Shown: one piece after another, positions 21,661 to 36,884 of the stretch | How positions within the stretch are numbered: position 1 is the first letter of the stretch | Layout: each line of letters opens with the position of its first letter | Origin: Henricia sp. BOLD:AAB3569 | Lineage: Eukaryota > Echinodermata > Asteroidea > Spinulosida > Echinasteridae | Assembly: GCA_037783545.1 (NCBI GenBank) | Contig: JBBELK010001202.1 | Span: 273,817 to 337,816, forward strand | Direction: 5' to 3' | DNA: 64,000 bases | The notes under the pieces: generated by a model | Database searches by the model: none | Told to the model about the DNA's origin: nothing | Seen by the model: only the letters and a program-made list of their open reading frames with translations | Made by a program: the position numbers and the translations under genes

Positions 21661-23916
21661 AACTAACCTCTTAGAGTGAGGGCTATATATGCTCCAACAT
21701 GTTGGCGCACTAAAACCTGACGGTAGGACTTCCAAACAGCGCGACAAACGCTCGTCTAACAGATTCCTTGACTATAATCAAACAAAACCGTTCGCACCAT
21801 CAGTTAGATTAATAAATTACCTACCATTTAATGTAAAATTTATCATATTTCGTTGGCTAATTAACATATTATATCATATTTCATTATGGTGTTAGGTCTA
21901 AAATTCATTCTGCTTGTAAGTGTTAAAACGCTCATCCCTTTTGTGCAATGTCACTGAGGCATAATGAATGCTAATGAGCCTCCAACAAAGGCCCTCATTG
22001 GCTGTTGCTGTGGCAGCAGGCTTGCGGTTGCAGGTCAATGAACCATGCACGTATGGCGCATGACTCTTTACTGTTTGCAGACAAAGGCCCGTCTGCTGCA
22101 GTGCTGTGTATTGCTACTGCAGTATACACTGTACACAGCTGCATGCTGTATACGTGCAGTAGGCCTATACTAAATAAAGATAATCAAATGCTTCCGTTTG
22201 TAGATTGTTTATTCTTACAAACATACCTCAAATGAATCTTGTATTGAGGCTCTGGAAAAATCAGCAAGCATTTTCATTCCAGGATTCACGACGTGCAGTT
22301 TCTTTCTCAGTTTTCCATCTATCTTGTTTTTCTTTCTTTGTTTTTAACAAGTACTGGAAGAAAGAATGATTAAAAACAGGAAATATTACCAATGCGATAC
22401 CACTAATTCCCTCTTGAATTGTTGTTATTTAAACGGAAGCTTGTAAAAATGCTTAAAATTAATGGTAAGTAAAACTGGGCCACAATCAATAAGTTAACGA
22501 ATTCAAAGAGTAAAACGTGTTTTCTATAGTGAAATATACAAACAAAAATATAGAACAGAAACAGAAACCATACGCAAGCACCACTTCGAACTAAAATTTA
22601 AGGCTTGAAGTTTACATTTTGTTACGTTTTCAAATTAAGATTTCATTTGGCCCTGTTCAAATTATGGTGTAGGCCTACTAATAGTGCACGAGTTTTCCAA
22701 CACACATGTCCAAAATTTGTACACATAAACCTTTGGGCGACTCGTTAATAATTAAAGTTGATAAAATTATCATTGCACTGTATTAAAAAGCATGCCTTAA
22801 ATAGAAAATGAATTCGGACAACCGCATGCTCAGCTGTCCAGTTATACTTGTAATACATATACGGTAGTGTATCGTTTATCAATAGCCCACTGATATTGTG
22901 TAGGCCTACGTGAGTAGAGAGCACGCATGATAATTTATTATCCTTGGCCTTTTGCGTCTCAAGAGACGATCTTGTTCACGCATATTTCATGGAGTCTAGC
23001 ATGCATGCTCGCTCATGGCCATCCATGCAGTTGTGGCATCAGATAATTTATTATACAGTACATGTATACTGACAGTGCAGGTCACTGCATAGCGCATGAG
23101 GTCAGTATGTATTATGTACAGTGCATGCACAGCTCAGTATACACCAATCCGGTAATAAGGTCTTCTTCCCTGTATATCCGCCATAGCTGGGGGGCTTCTA
23201 CTGAATGAACTGTATGTTTTTGTTGTTGCTGAAGCTGCATTTGTTTACTTCGAACAAGTTGCGCGTCTTTGTAGGGTTGTGTGCGCGCAAAGGCGGGCGC
23301 GTCGCGTATACGCGAAGGCTCGTTCGTGCATGTAATGGATGAGCGCTTTTCGTTCTAACAGCAACACAAAACGCACAGCCCATGCACTGGACGCCCCCCA
23401 GCTATGGCGGATATGCAGGGAGGAGATCTCAGTTACCGGATTGGTGTATACGTTGCGTACATGCCGTTGGCTGCCCGCTGCACGCAGCACGCGTACTTTG
23501 TCTAGCTGCCTACATACAAACTTTTGCAGGTCACTGCATGAGGTCAGTAATGTACATGTACAATTTGCACATGGTAGCCTTGTGTACCGGGTATCAGTGC
23601 AATTAATGTGCAGCACAGCACGCGGTATACGTTGCGTACATGACGTTGGCGGCCGCTGCATGCATGCATGCATGCAACACGCGTACTACATGTAGTAAAT
23701 GTACACATGTACTACATGTACTTTGTCCATTCATGGCGGAAGATAAGAAAACACTTCCTTCATGGTCCATCTGCCTACATACAAACTTTTCAATAACATT
23801 TGTGACGTAAAAAAATGCACTTCTGCTTAAACCAATTAGTTTACAATTATTGGTAGGGCCTATACGACAGGATCGATAATTTAAAGATGAATTTAGAAAC
23901 ACGAGAAAATCGCAGT

Positions 23917-23985
23917 TCCCCGACTGGGATTTTAACCCAGGTCCTTCATGGCTTACAATTGCTCTATCAACTGAGCTATCTGGAC
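23917..23985 (-). pseudogene. tRNA-like sequence (unit 8)
   Basis: Identical copy. Confidence 0.75.
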
Positions 23986-24796
23986 CTCCCGCCGAATCGG
24001 AGCACCACCGTGACAACAATCTCGTGTTTGCCTCTCTTTCTCCAACAATGCAGTGGGGCAAATCCATGTTAAAAAAGTTAAAAGACTCGTTTTCCCCCAA
24101 AAGGTATTCAAGACAGATTGAGAAATTACGTGATGAAACAACGCCCTCAACGGTGGCAACAAATAATGTTTACTACATCGTGAAAGACTACATAATTATT
24201 TAAACAACGGGGAGACAATTATCAGGCACGTTACAAGTGTTTTTAAAAAATCTAAACAGTATTCTCAAGAACCTAACAAATTAACTGATGGAAAAGGCGC
24301 CCTCAAAGGTGGCAATTAAGGGAGAATATTTCCTGCCTTATAGAAAGTAACAGAATGACATCGACAGGTTTAATTATAAGAAAAGTGCCATTTGTTGACT
24401 AGTAGAGTGTATTTTCGTCCTCAAACGACATTCCTAAGATCTTTGAGTAATACGTAAAGAAATAGCGCCCTAACGGCAACAACGAAGAATATTTCGAGGA
24501 ACACAAAATGACTTCAACAACTTTTATTCTGAGCAAGTATAATTTCTGGACGTTAAAAGAGTATATTTTCAACCCAAAAACGACATTTCTAAGATCTTTG
24601 AGGATTACGTAATAAAAATAGCGCCATCAACGGCGACAATGAGGAACATTTCCTGGCTTACTGAGGACCACAAAATTACTTCGACAACTCTATTTCCTAG
24701 CAAATATACTTTCTGGACGATAAAAAAAAGTGTCTTTTCGGCCCATTACGGAAAAATTAAGATCTTAAAAAGTTAATTAATGGATTAATTAATTTC

Positions 24797-24845
24797 AAAA
24801 TATGGAACGCTTCACGATTTTGCGTGTCATCCTTGCGCAGGGGCC

Positions 24846-24887
<42 letters not shown>

Positions 24888-24902
24888 AGCCGAAGCTAGC
24901 AC
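24797..24902 (-). ncRNA. U6: U6 spliceosomal snRNA (unit 8)
   Basis: Consensus sequence. Confidence 0.98.
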
Positions 24903-27158
24903 AACTAACCTCTTAGAGTGAGGGCTATATATGCTCCAACATGTTGGCGCACTAAAACCTGACGGTAGGACTTCCAAACAGCGCGACAAACGCTCGTCTA
25001 ACAGATTCCTTGACTATAATCAAACAAAACCGTTCGCACCATCAGTTAGATTAATAAATTACCTACCATTTAATGTAAAATTTATCATATTTCGTTGGCT
25101 AATTAACATATTATATCATATTTCATTATGGTGTTAGGTCTAAAATTCATTCTGCTTGTAAGTGTTAAAACGCTCATCCCTTTTGTGCAATGTCACTGAG
25201 GCATAATGAATGCTAATGAGCCTCCAACAAAGGCCCTCATTGGCTGTTGCTGTGGCAGCAGGCTTGCGGTTGCAGGTCAATGAACCATGCACGTATGGCG
25301 CATGACTCTTTACTGTTTGCAGACAAAGGCCCGTCTGCTGCAGTGCTGTGTATTGCTACTGCAGTATACACTGTACACAGCTGCATGCTGTATACGTGCA
25401 GTAGGCCTATACTAAATAAAGATAATCAAATGCTTCCGTTTGTAGATTGTTTATTCTTACAAACATACCTCAAATGAATCTTGTATTGAGGCTCTGGAAA
25501 AATCAGCAAGCATTTTCATTCCAGGATTCACGACGTGCAGTTTCTTTCTCAGTTTTCCATCTATCTTGTTTTTCTTTCTTTGTTTTTAACAAGTACTGGA
25601 AGAAAGAATGATTAAAAACAGGAAATATTACCAATGCGATACCACTAATTCCCTCTTGAATTGTTGTTATTTAAACGGAAGCTTGTAAAAATGCTTAAAA
25701 TTAATGGTAAGTAAAACTGGGCCACAATCAATAAGTTAACGAATTCAAAGAGTAAAACGTGTTTTCTATAGTGAAATATACAAACAAAAATATAGAACAG
25801 AAACAGAAACCATACGCAAGCACCACTTCGAACTAAAATTTAAGGCTTGAAGTTTACATTTTGTTACGTTTTCAAATTAAGATTTCATTTGGCCCTGTTC
25901 AAATTATGGTGTAGGCCTACTAATAGTGCACGAGTTTTCCAACACACATGTCCAAAATTTGTACACATAAACCTTTGGGCGACTCGTTAATAATTAAAGT
26001 TGATAAAATTATCATTGCACTGTATTAAAAAGCATGCCTTAAATAGAAAATGAATTCGGACAACCGCATGCTCAGCTGTCCAGTTATACTTGTAATACAT
26101 ATACGGTAGTGTATCGTTTATCAATAGCCCACTGATATTGTGTAGGCCTACGTGAGTAGAGAGCACGCATGATAATTTATTATCCTTGGCCTTTTGCGTC
26201 TCAAGAGACGATCTTGTTCACGCATATTTCATGGAGTCTAGCATGCATGCTCGCTCATGGCCATCCATGCAGTTGTGGCATCAGATAATTTATTATACAG
26301 TACATGTATACTGACAGTGCAGGTCACTGCATAGCGCATGAGGTCAGTATGTATTATGTACAGTGCATGCACAGCTCAGTATACACCAATCCGGTAATAA
26401 GGTCTTCTTCCCTGTATATCCGCCATAGCTGGGGGGCTTCTACTGAATGAACTGTATGTTTTTGTTGTTGCTGAAGCTGCATTTGTTTACTTCGAACAAG
26501 TTGCGCGTCTTTGTAGGGTTGTGTGCGCGCAAAGGCGGGCGCGTCGCGTATACGCGAAGGCTCGTTCGTGCATGTAATGGATGAGCGCTTTTCGTTCTAA
26601 CAGCAACACAAAACGCACAGCCCATGCACTGGACGCCCCCCAGCTATGGCGAATATGCAGGGAGGAGATCTCAGTTACCGGATTGGTGTATACGTTGCGT
26701 ACATGCCGTTGGCTGCCCGCTGCACGCAGCACGCGTACTTTGTCTAGCTGCCTACATACAAACTTTTGCAGGTCACTGCATGAGGTCAGTAATGTACATG
26801 TACAATTTGCACATGGTAGCCTTGTGTACCGGGTATCAGTGCAATTAATGTGCAGCACAGCACGCGGTATACGTTGCGTACATGACGTTGGCGGCCGCTG
26901 CATGCATGCATGCATGCAACACGCGTACTACATGTAGTAAATGTACACATGTACTACATGTACTTTGTCCATTCATGGCGGAAGATAAGAAAACACTTCC
27001 TTCATGGTCCATCTGCCTACATACAAACTTTTCAATAACATTTGTGACGTAAAAAAATGCACTTCTGCTTAAACCAATTAGTTTACAATTATTGGTAGGG
27101 CCTATACGACAGGATCGATAATTTAAAGATGAATTTAGAAACACGAGAAAATCGCAGT

Positions 27159-27227
27159 TCCCCGACTGGGATTTTAACCCAGGTCCTTCATGGCTTACAA
27201 TTGCTCTATCAACTGAGCTATCTGGAC
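27159..27227 (-). pseudogene. tRNA-like sequence (unit 9)
   Basis: Identical copy. Confidence 0.75.
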
Positions 27228-28038
27228 CTCCCGCCGAATCGGAGCACCACCGTGACAACAATCTCGTGTTTGCCTCTCTTTCTCCAACAATGCAGTGGGG
27301 CAAATCCATGTTAAAAAAGTTAAAAGACTCGTTTTCCCCCAAAAGGTATTCAAGACAGATTGAGAAATTACGTGATGAAACAACGCCCTCAACGGTGGCA
27401 ACAAATAATGTTTACTACATCGTGAAAGACTACATAATTATTTAAACAACGGGGAGACAATTATCAGGCACGTTACAAGTGTTTTTAAAAAATCTAAACA
27501 GTATTCTCAAGAACCTAACAAATTAACTGATGGAAAAGGCGCCCTCAAAGGTGGCAATTAAGGGAGAATATTTCCTGCCTTATAGAAAGTAACAGAATGA
27601 CATCGACAGGTTTAATTATAAGAAAAGTGCCATTTGTTGACTAGTAGAGTGTATTTTCGTCCTCAAACGACATTCCTAAGATCTTTGAGTAATACGTAAA
27701 GAAATAGCGCCCTAACGGCAACAACGAAGAATATTTCGAGGAACACAAAATGACTTCAACAACTTTTATTCTGAGCAAGTATAATTTCTGGACGTTAAAA
27801 GAGTATATTTTCAACCCAAAAACGACATTTCTAAGATCTTTGAGGATTACGTAATAAAAATAGCGCCATCAACGGCGACAATGAGGAACATTTCCTGGCT
27901 TACTGAGGACCACAAAATTACTTCGACAACTCTATTTCCTAGCAAATATACTTTCTGGACGATAAAAAAAAGTGTCTTTTCGGCCCATTACGGAAAAATT
28001 AAGATCTTAAAAAGTTAATTAATGGATTAATTAATTTC

Positions 28039-28087
28039 AAAATATGGAACGCTTCACGATTTTGCGTGTCATCCTTGCGCAGGGGCC

Positions 28088-28129
<42 letters not shown>

Positions 28130-28144
28130 AGCCGAAGCTAGCAC
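28039..28144 (-). ncRNA. U6: U6 spliceosomal snRNA (unit 9)
   Basis: Consensus sequence; gene unaffected by the spacer change that starts in this unit. Confidence 0.98.
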
Positions 28145-30400
28145 AACTAACCTCTTAGAGTGAGGGCTATATATGCTCCAACATGTTGGCGCACTAAAAC
28201 CTGACGGTAGGACTTCCAAACAGCGCGACAAACGCTCGTCTAACAGATTCCTTGACTATAATCAAACAAAACCGTTCGCACCATCAGTTAGATTAATAAA
28301 TTACCTACCATTTAATGTAAAATTTATCATATTTCGTTGGCTAATTAACATATTATATCATATTTCATTATGGTGTTAGGTCTAAAATTCATTCTGCTTG
28401 TAAGTGTTAAAACGCTCATCCCTTTTGTGCAATGTCACTGAGGCATAATGAATGCTAATGAGCCTCCAACAAAGGCCCTCATTGGCTGTTGCTGTGGCAG
28501 CAGGCTTGCGGTTGCAGGTCAATGAACCATGCACGTATGGCGCATGACTCTTTACTGTTTGCAGACAAAGGCCCGTCTGCTGCAGTGCTGTGTATTGCTA
28601 CTGCAGTATACACTGTACACAGCTGCATGCTGTATACGTGCAGTAGGCCTATACTAAATAAAGATAATCAAATGCTTCCGTTTGTAGATTGTTTATTCTT
28701 ACAAACATACCTCAAATGAATCTTGTATTGAGGCTCTGGAAAAATCAGCAAGCATTTTCATTCCAGGATTCACGACGTGCAGTTTCTTTCTCAGTTTTCC
28801 ATCTATCTTGTTTTTCTTTCTTTGTTTTTAACAAGTACTGGAAGAAAGAATGATTAAAAACAGGAAATATTACCAATGCGATACCACTAATTCCCTCTTG
28901 AATTGTTGTTATTTAAACGGAAGCTTGTAAAAATGCTTAAAATTAATGGTAAGTAAAACTGGGCCACAATCAATAAGTTAACGAATTCAAAGAGTAAAAC
29001 GTGTTTTCTATAGTGAAATATACAAACAAAAATATAGAACAGAAACAGAAACCATACGCAAGCACCACTTCGAACTAAAATTTAAGGCTTGAAGTTTACA
29101 TTTTGTTACGTTTTCAAATTAAGATTTCATTTGGCCCTGTTCAAATTATGGTGTAGGCCTACTAATAGTGCACGAGTTTTCCAACACACATGTCCAAAAT
29201 TTGTACACATAAACCTTTGGGCGACTCGTTAATAATTAAAGTTGATAAAATTATCATTGCACTGTATTAAAAAGCATGCCTTAAATAGAAAATGAATTCG
29301 GACAACCGCATGCTCAGCTGTCCAGTTATACTTGTAATACATATACGGTAGTGTATCGTTTATCAATAGCCCACTGATATTGTGTAGGCCTACGTGAGTA
29401 GAGAGCACGCATGATAATTTATTATCCTTGGCCTTTTGCGTCTCAAGAGACGATCTTGTTCACGCATATTTCATGGAGTCTAGCATGCATGCTCGCTCAT
29501 GGCCATCCATGCAGTTGTGGCATCAGATAATTTATTATACAGTACATGTATACTGACAGTGCAGGTCACTGCATAGCGCATGAGGTCAGTATGTATTATG
29601 TACAGTGCATGCACAGCTCAGTATACACCAATCCGGTAATAAGGTCTTCTTCCCTGTATATCCGCCATAGCTGGGGGGCTTCTACTGAATGAACTGTATG
29701 TTTTTGTTGTTGCTGAAGCTGCATTTGTTTACTTCGAACAAGTTGCGCGTCTTTGTAGGGTTGTGTGCGCGCAAAGGCGGGCGCGTCGCGTATACGCGAA
29801 GGCTCGTTCGTGCATGTAATGGATGAGCGCTTTTCGTTCTAACAGCAACACAAAACGCACAGCCCATGCACTGGACGCCCCCCAGCTATGGCGAATATGC
29901 AGGGAGGAGATCTCAGTTACCGGATTGGTGTATACGTTGCGTACATGCCGTTGGCTGCCCGCTGCACGCAGCACGCGTACTTTGTCTAGCTGCCTACATA
30001 CAAACTTTTGCAGGTCACTGCATGAGGTCAGTAATGTACATGTACAATTTGCACATGGTAGCCTTGTGTACCGGGTATCAGTGCAATTAATGTGCAGCAC
30101 AGCACGCGGTATACGTTGCGTACATGACGTTGGCGGCCGCTGCATGCATGCATGCATGCAACACGCGTACTACATGTAGTAAATGTACACATGTACTACA
30201 TGTACTTTGTCCATTCATGGCGGAAGATAAGAAAACACTTCCTTCATGGTCCATCTGCCTACATACAAACTTTTCAATAACATTTGTGACGTAAAAAAAT
30301 GCACTTCTGCTTAAACCAATTAGTTTACAATTATTGGTAGGGCCTATACGACAGGATCGATAATTTAAAGATGAATTTAGAAACACGAGAAAATCGCAGT

Positions 30401-30469
30401 TCCCCGACTGGGATTTTAACCCAGGTCCTTCATGGCTTACAATTGCTCTATCAACTGAGCTATCTGGAC
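30401..30469 (-). pseudogene. tRNA-like sequence (unit 10)
   Basis: Identical copy. Confidence 0.75.
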
Positions 30470-31280
30470 CTCCCGCCGAATCGGAGCACCACCGTGACAA
30501 CAATCTCGTGTTTGCCTCTCTTTCTCCAACAATGCAGTGGGGCAAATCCATGTTAAAAAAGTTAAAAGACTCGTTTTCCCCCAAAAGGTATTCAAGACAG
30601 ATTGAGAAATTACGTGATGAAACAACGCCCTCAACGGTGGCAACAAATAATGTTTACTACATCGTGAAAGACTACATAATTATTTAAACAACGGGGAGAC
30701 AATTATCAGGCACGTTACAAGTGTTTTTAAAAAATCTAAACAGTATTCTCAAGAACCTAACAAATTAACTGATGGAAAAGGCGCCCTCAAAGGTGGCAAT
30801 TAAGGGAGAATATTTCCTGCCTTATAGAAAGTAACAGAATGACATCGACAGGTTTAATTATAAGAAAAGTGCCATTTGTTGACTAGTAGAGTGTATTTTC
30901 GTCCTCAAACGACATTCCTAAGATCTTTGAGTAATACGTAAAGAAATAGCGCCCTAACGGCAACAACGAAGAATATTTCGAGGAACACAAAATGACTTCA
31001 ACAACTTTTATTCTGAGCAAGTATAATTTCTGGACGTTAAAAGAGTATATTTTCAACCCAAAAACGACATTTCTAAGATCTTTGAGGATTACGTAATAAA
31101 AATAGCGCCATCAACGGCGACAATGAGGAACATTTCCTGGCTTACTGAGGACCACAAAATTACTTCGACAACTCTATTTCCTAGCAAATATACTTTCTGG
31201 ACGATAAAAAAAAGTGTCTTTTCGGCCCATTACGGAAAAATTAAGATCTTAAAAAGTTAATTAATGGATTAATTAATTTC

Positions 31281-31329
31281 AAAATATGGAACGCTTCACG
31301 ATTTTGCGTGTCATCCTTGCGCAGGGGCC

Positions 31330-31371
<42 letters not shown>

Positions 31372-31386
31372 AGCCGAAGCTAGCAC
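31281..31386 (-). ncRNA. U6: U6 spliceosomal snRNA (unit 10)
   Basis: Consensus sequence. Confidence 0.98.
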
Positions 31387-33642
31387 AACTAACCTCTTAG
31401 AGTGAGGGCTATATATGCTCCAACATGTTGGCGCACTAAAACCTGACGGTAGGACTTCCAAACAGCGCGACAAACGCTCGTCTAACAGATTCCTTGACTA
31501 TAATCAAACAAAACCGTTCGCACCATCAGTTAGATTAATAAATTACCTACCATTTAATGTAAAATTTATCATATTTCGTTGGCTAATTAACATATTATAT
31601 CATATTTCATTATGGTGTTAGGTCTAAAATTCATTCTGCTTGTAAGTGTTAAAACGCTCATCCCTTTTGTGCAATGTCACTGAGGCATAATGAATGCTAA
31701 TGAGCCTCCAACAAAGGCCCTCATTGGCTGTTGCTGTGGCAGCAGGCTTGCGGTTGCAGGTCAATGAACCATGCACGTATGGCGCATGACTCTTTACTGT
31801 TTGCAGACAAAGGCCCGTCTGCTGCAGTGCTGTGTATTGCTACTGCAGTATACACTGTACACAGCTGCATGCTGTATACGTGCAGTAGGCCTATACTAAA
31901 TAAAGATAATCAAATGCTTCCGTTTGTAGATTGTTTATTCTTACAAACATACCTCAAATGAATCTTGTATTGAGGCTCTGGAAAAATCAGCAAGCATTTT
32001 CATTCCAGGATTCACGACGTGCAGTTTCTTTCTCAGTTTTCCATCTATCTTGTTTTTCTTTCTTTGTTTTTAACAAGTACTGGAAGAAAGAATGATTAAA
32101 AACAGGAAATATTACCAATGCGATACCACTAATTCCCTCTTGAATTGTTGTTATTTAAACGGAAGCTTGTAAAAATGCTTAAAATTAATGGTAAGTAAAA
32201 CTGGGCCACAATCAATAAGTTAACGAATTCAAAGAGTAAAACGTGTTTTCTATAGTGAAATATACAAACAAAAATATAGAACAGAAACAGAAACCATACG
32301 CAAGCACCACTTCGAACTAAAATTTAAGGCTTGAAGTTTACATTTTGTTACGTTTTCAAATTAAGATTTCATTTGGCCCTGTTCAAATTATGGTGTAGGC
32401 CTACTAATAGTGCACGAGTTTTCCAACACACATGTCCAAAATTTGTACACATAAACCTTTGGGCGACTCGTTAATAATTAAAGTTGATAAAATTATCATT
32501 GCACTGTATTAAAAAGCATGCCTTAAATAGAAAATGAATTCGGACAACCGCATGCTCAGCTGTCCAGTTATACTTGTAATACATATACGGTAGTGTATCG
32601 TTTATCAATAGCCCACTGATATTGTGTAGGCCTACGTGAGTAGAGAGCACGCATGATAATTTATTATCCTTGGCCTTTTGCGTCTCAAGAGACGATCTTG
32701 TTCACGCATATTTCATGGAGTCTAGCATGCATGCTCGCTCATGGCCATCCATGCAGTTGTGGCATCAGATAATTTATTATACAGTACATGTATACTGACA
32801 GTGCAGGTCACTGCATAGCGCATGAGGTCAGTATGTATTATGTACAGTGCATGCACAGCTCAGTATACACCAATCCGGTAATAAGGTCTTCTTCCCTGTA
32901 TATCCGCCATAGCTGGGGGGCTTCTACTGAATGAACTGTATGTTTTTGTTGTTGCTGAAGCTGCATTTGTTTACTTCGAACAAGTTGCGCGTCTTTGTAG
33001 GGTTGTGTGCGCGCAAAGGCGGGCGCGTCGCGTATACGCGAAGGCTCGTTCGTGCATGTAATGGATGAGCGCTTTTCGTTCTAACAGCAACACAAAACGC
33101 ACAGCCCATGCACTGGACGCCCCCCAGCTATGGCGAATATGCAGGGAGGAGATCTCAGTTACCGGATTGGTGTATACGTTGCGTACATGCCGTTGGCTGC
33201 CCGCTGCACGCAGCACGCGTACTTTGTCTAGCTGCCTACATACAAACTTTTGCAGGTCACTGCATGAGGTCAGTAATGTACATGTACAATTTGCACATGG
33301 TAGCCTTGTGTACCGGGTATCAGTGCAATTAATGTGCAGCACAGCACGCGGTATACGTTGCGTACATGACGTTGGCGGCCGCTGCATGCATGCATGCATG
33401 CAACACGCGTACTACATGTAGTAAATGTACACATGTACTACATGTACTTTGTCCATTCATGGCGGAAGATAAGAAAACACTTCCTTCATGGTCCATCTGC
33501 CTACATACAAACTTTTCAATAACATTTGTGACGTAAAAAAATGCACTTCTGCTTAAACCAATTAGTTTACAATTATTGGTAGGGCCTATACGACAGGATC
33601 GATAATTTAAAGATGAATTTAGAAACACGAGAAAATCGCAGT

Positions 33643-33711
33643 TCCCCGACTGGGATTTTAACCCAGGTCCTTCATGGCTTACAATTGCTCTATCAACTGA
33701 GCTATCTGGAC
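33643..33711 (-). pseudogene. tRNA-like sequence (unit 11)
   Basis: Identical copy. Confidence 0.75.
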
Positions 33712-34522
33712 CTCCCGCCGAATCGGAGCACCACCGTGACAACAATCTCGTGTTTGCCTCTCTTTCTCCAACAATGCAGTGGGGCAAATCCATGTTAAAA
33801 AAGTTAAAAGACTCGTTTTCCCCCAAAAGGTATTCAAGACAGATTGAGAAATTACGTGATGAAACAACGCCCTCAACGGTGGCAACAAATAATGTTTACT
33901 ACATCGTGAAAGACTACATAATTATTTAAACAACGGGGAGACAATTATCAGGCACGTTACAAGTGTTTTTAAAAAATCTAAACAGTATTCTCAAGAACCT
34001 AACAAATTAACTGATGGAAAAGGCGCCCTCAAAGGTGGCAATTAAGGGAGAATATTTCCTGCCTTATAGAAAGTAACAGAATGACATCGACAGGTTTAAT
34101 TATAAGAAAAGTGCCATTTGTTGACTAGTAGAGTGTATTTTCGTCCTCAAACGACATTCCTAAGATCTTTGAGTAATACGTAAAGAAATAGCGCCCTAAC
34201 GGCAACAACGAAGAATATTTCGAGGAACACAAAATGACTTCAACAACTTTTATTCTGAGCAAGTATAATTTCTGGACGTTAAAAGAGTATATTTTCAACC
34301 CAAAAACGACATTTCTAAGATCTTTGAGGATTACGTAATAAAAATAGCGCCATCAACGGCGACAATGAGGAACATTTCCTGGCTTACTGAGGACCACAAA
34401 ATTACTTCGACAACTCTATTTCCTAGCAAATATACTTTCTGGACGATAAAAAAAAGTGTCTTTTCGGCCCATTACGGAAAAATTAAGATCTTAAAAAGTT
34501 AATTAATGGATTAATTAATTTC

Positions 34523-34571
34523 AAAATATGGAACGCTTCACGATTTTGCGTGTCATCCTTGCGCAGGGGCC

Positions 34572-34613
<42 letters not shown>

Positions 34614-34628
34614 AGCCGAAGCTAGCAC
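34523..34628 (-). ncRNA. U6: U6 spliceosomal snRNA (unit 11)
   Basis: Consensus sequence. Confidence 0.98.
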
Positions 34629-36884
34629 AACTAACCTCTTAGAGTGAGGGCTATATATGCTCCAACATGTTGGCGCACTAAAACCTGACGGTAGGACTTC
34701 CAAACAGCGCGACAAACGCTCGTCTAACAGATTCCTTGACTATAATCAAACAAAACCGTTCGCACCATCAGTTAGATTAATAAATTACCTACCATTTAAT
34801 GTAAAATTTATCATATTTCGTTGGCTAATTAACATATTATATCATATTTCATTATGGTGTTAGGTCTAAAATTCATTCTGCTTGTAAGTGTTAAAACGCT
34901 CATCCCTTTTGTGCAATGTCACTGAGGCATAATGAATGCTAATGAGCCTCCAACAAAGGCCCTCATTGGCTGTTGCTGTGGCAGCAGGCTTGCGGTTGCA
35001 GGTCAATGAACCATGCACGTATGGCGCATGACTCTTTACTGTTTGCAGACAAAGGCCCGTCTGCTGCAGTGCTGTGTATTGCTACTGCAGTATACACTGT
35101 ACACAGCTGCATGCTGTATACGTGCAGTAGGCCTATACTAAATAAAGATAATCAAATGCTTCCGTTTGTAGATTGTTTATTCTTACAAACATACCTCAAA
35201 TGAATCTTGTATTGAGGCTCTGGAAAAATCAGCAAGCATTTTCATTCCAGGATTCACGACGTGCAGTTTCTTTCTCAGTTTTCCATCTATCTTGTTTTTC
35301 TTTCTTTGTTTTTAACAAGTACTGGAAGAAAGAATGATTAAAAACAGGAAATATTACCAATGCGATACCACTAATTCCCTCTTGAATTGTTGTTATTTAA
35401 ACGGAAGCTTGTAAAAATGCTTAAAATTAATGGTAAGTAAAACTGGGCCACAATCAATAAGTTAACGAATTCAAAGAGTAAAACGTGTTTTCTATAGTGA
35501 AATATACAAACAAAAATATAGAACAGAAACAGAAACCATACGCAAGCACCACTTCGAACTAAAATTTAAGGCTTGAAGTTTACATTTTGTTACGTTTTCA
35601 AATTAAGATTTCATTTGGCCCTGTTCAAATTATGGTGTAGGCCTACTAATAGTGCACGAGTTTTCCAACACACATGTCCAAAATTTGTACACATAAACCT
35701 TTGGGCGACTCGTTAATAATTAAAGTTGATAAAATTATCATTGCACTGTATTAAAAAGCATGCCTTAAATAGAAAATGAATTCGGACAACCGCATGCTCA
35801 GCTGTCCAGTTATACTTGTAATACATATACGGTAGTGTATCGTTTATCAATAGCCCACTGATATTGTGTAGGCCTACGTGAGTAGAGAGCACGCATGATA
35901 ATTTATTATCCTTGGCCTTTTGCGTCTCAAGAGACGATCTTGTTCACGCATATTTCATGGAGTCTAGCATGCATGCTCGCTCATGGCCATCCATGCAGTT
36001 GTGGCATCAGATAATTTATTATACAGTACATGTATACTGACAGTGCAGGTCACTGCATAGCGCATGAGGTCAGTATGTATTATGTACAGTGCATGCACAG
36101 CTCAGTATACACCAATCCGGTAATAAGGTCTTCTTCCCTGTATATCCGCCATAGCTGGGGGGCTTCTACTGAATGAACTGTATGTTTTTGTTGTTGCTGA
36201 AGCTGCATTTGTTTACTTCGAACAAGTTGCGCGTCTCTGTAGGGTTGTGTGCGCGCAAAGGCGGGCGCGTCGCGTATACGCGAAGGCTCGTTCGTGCATG
36301 TAATGGATGAGCGCTTTTCGTTCTAACAGCAACACAAAACGCACAGCCCATGCACTGGACGCCCCCCAGCTATGGCGAATATGCAGGGAGGAGATCTCAG
36401 TTACCGGATTGGTGTATACGTTGCGTACATGCCGTTGGCTGCCCGCTGCACGCAGCACGCGTACTTTGTCTAGCTGCCTACATACAAACTTTTGCAGGTC
36501 ACTGCATGAGGTCAGTAATGTACATGTACAATTTGCACATGGTAGCCTTGTGTACCGGGTATCAGTGCAATTAATGTGCAGCACAGCACGCGGTATACGT
36601 TGCGTACATGACGTTGGCGGCCGCTGCATGCATGCATGCATGCAACACGCGTACTACATGTAGTAAATGTACACATGTACTACATGTACTTTGTCCATTC
36701 ATGGCGGAAGATAAGAAAACACTTCCTTCATGGTCCATCTGCCTACATACAAACTTTTCAATAACATTTGTGACGTAAAAAAATGCACTTCTGCTTAAAC
36801 CAATTAGTTTACAATTATTGGTAGGGCCTATACGACAGGATCGATAATTTAAAGATGAATTTAGAAACACGAGAAAATCGCAGT

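Larger units (their letters stand above)
19435..22676. repeat. Array unit 7 (3242 bp)
   Basis: Appears identical to units 6 and 8 in the segments compared by eye. Confidence 0.97.
22677..25918. repeat. Array unit 8 (3242 bp)
   Basis: Last unit with G at the site equivalent to unit 1 position 734 (here 23410). Confidence 0.97.
25919..29160. repeat. Array unit 9 (3242 bp)
   Basis: First unit with A at the site equivalent to 734 (26652). All later units share it, marking a second block boundary. Confidence 0.97.
29161..32402. repeat. Array unit 10 (3242 bp)
   Basis: Right-hand subtype (A at 29894). No private variant noticed. Confidence 0.97.
32403..35644. repeat. Array unit 11 (3242 bp)
   Basis: Right-hand subtype (A at 33136). 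No private variant noticed. Confidence 0.97.
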
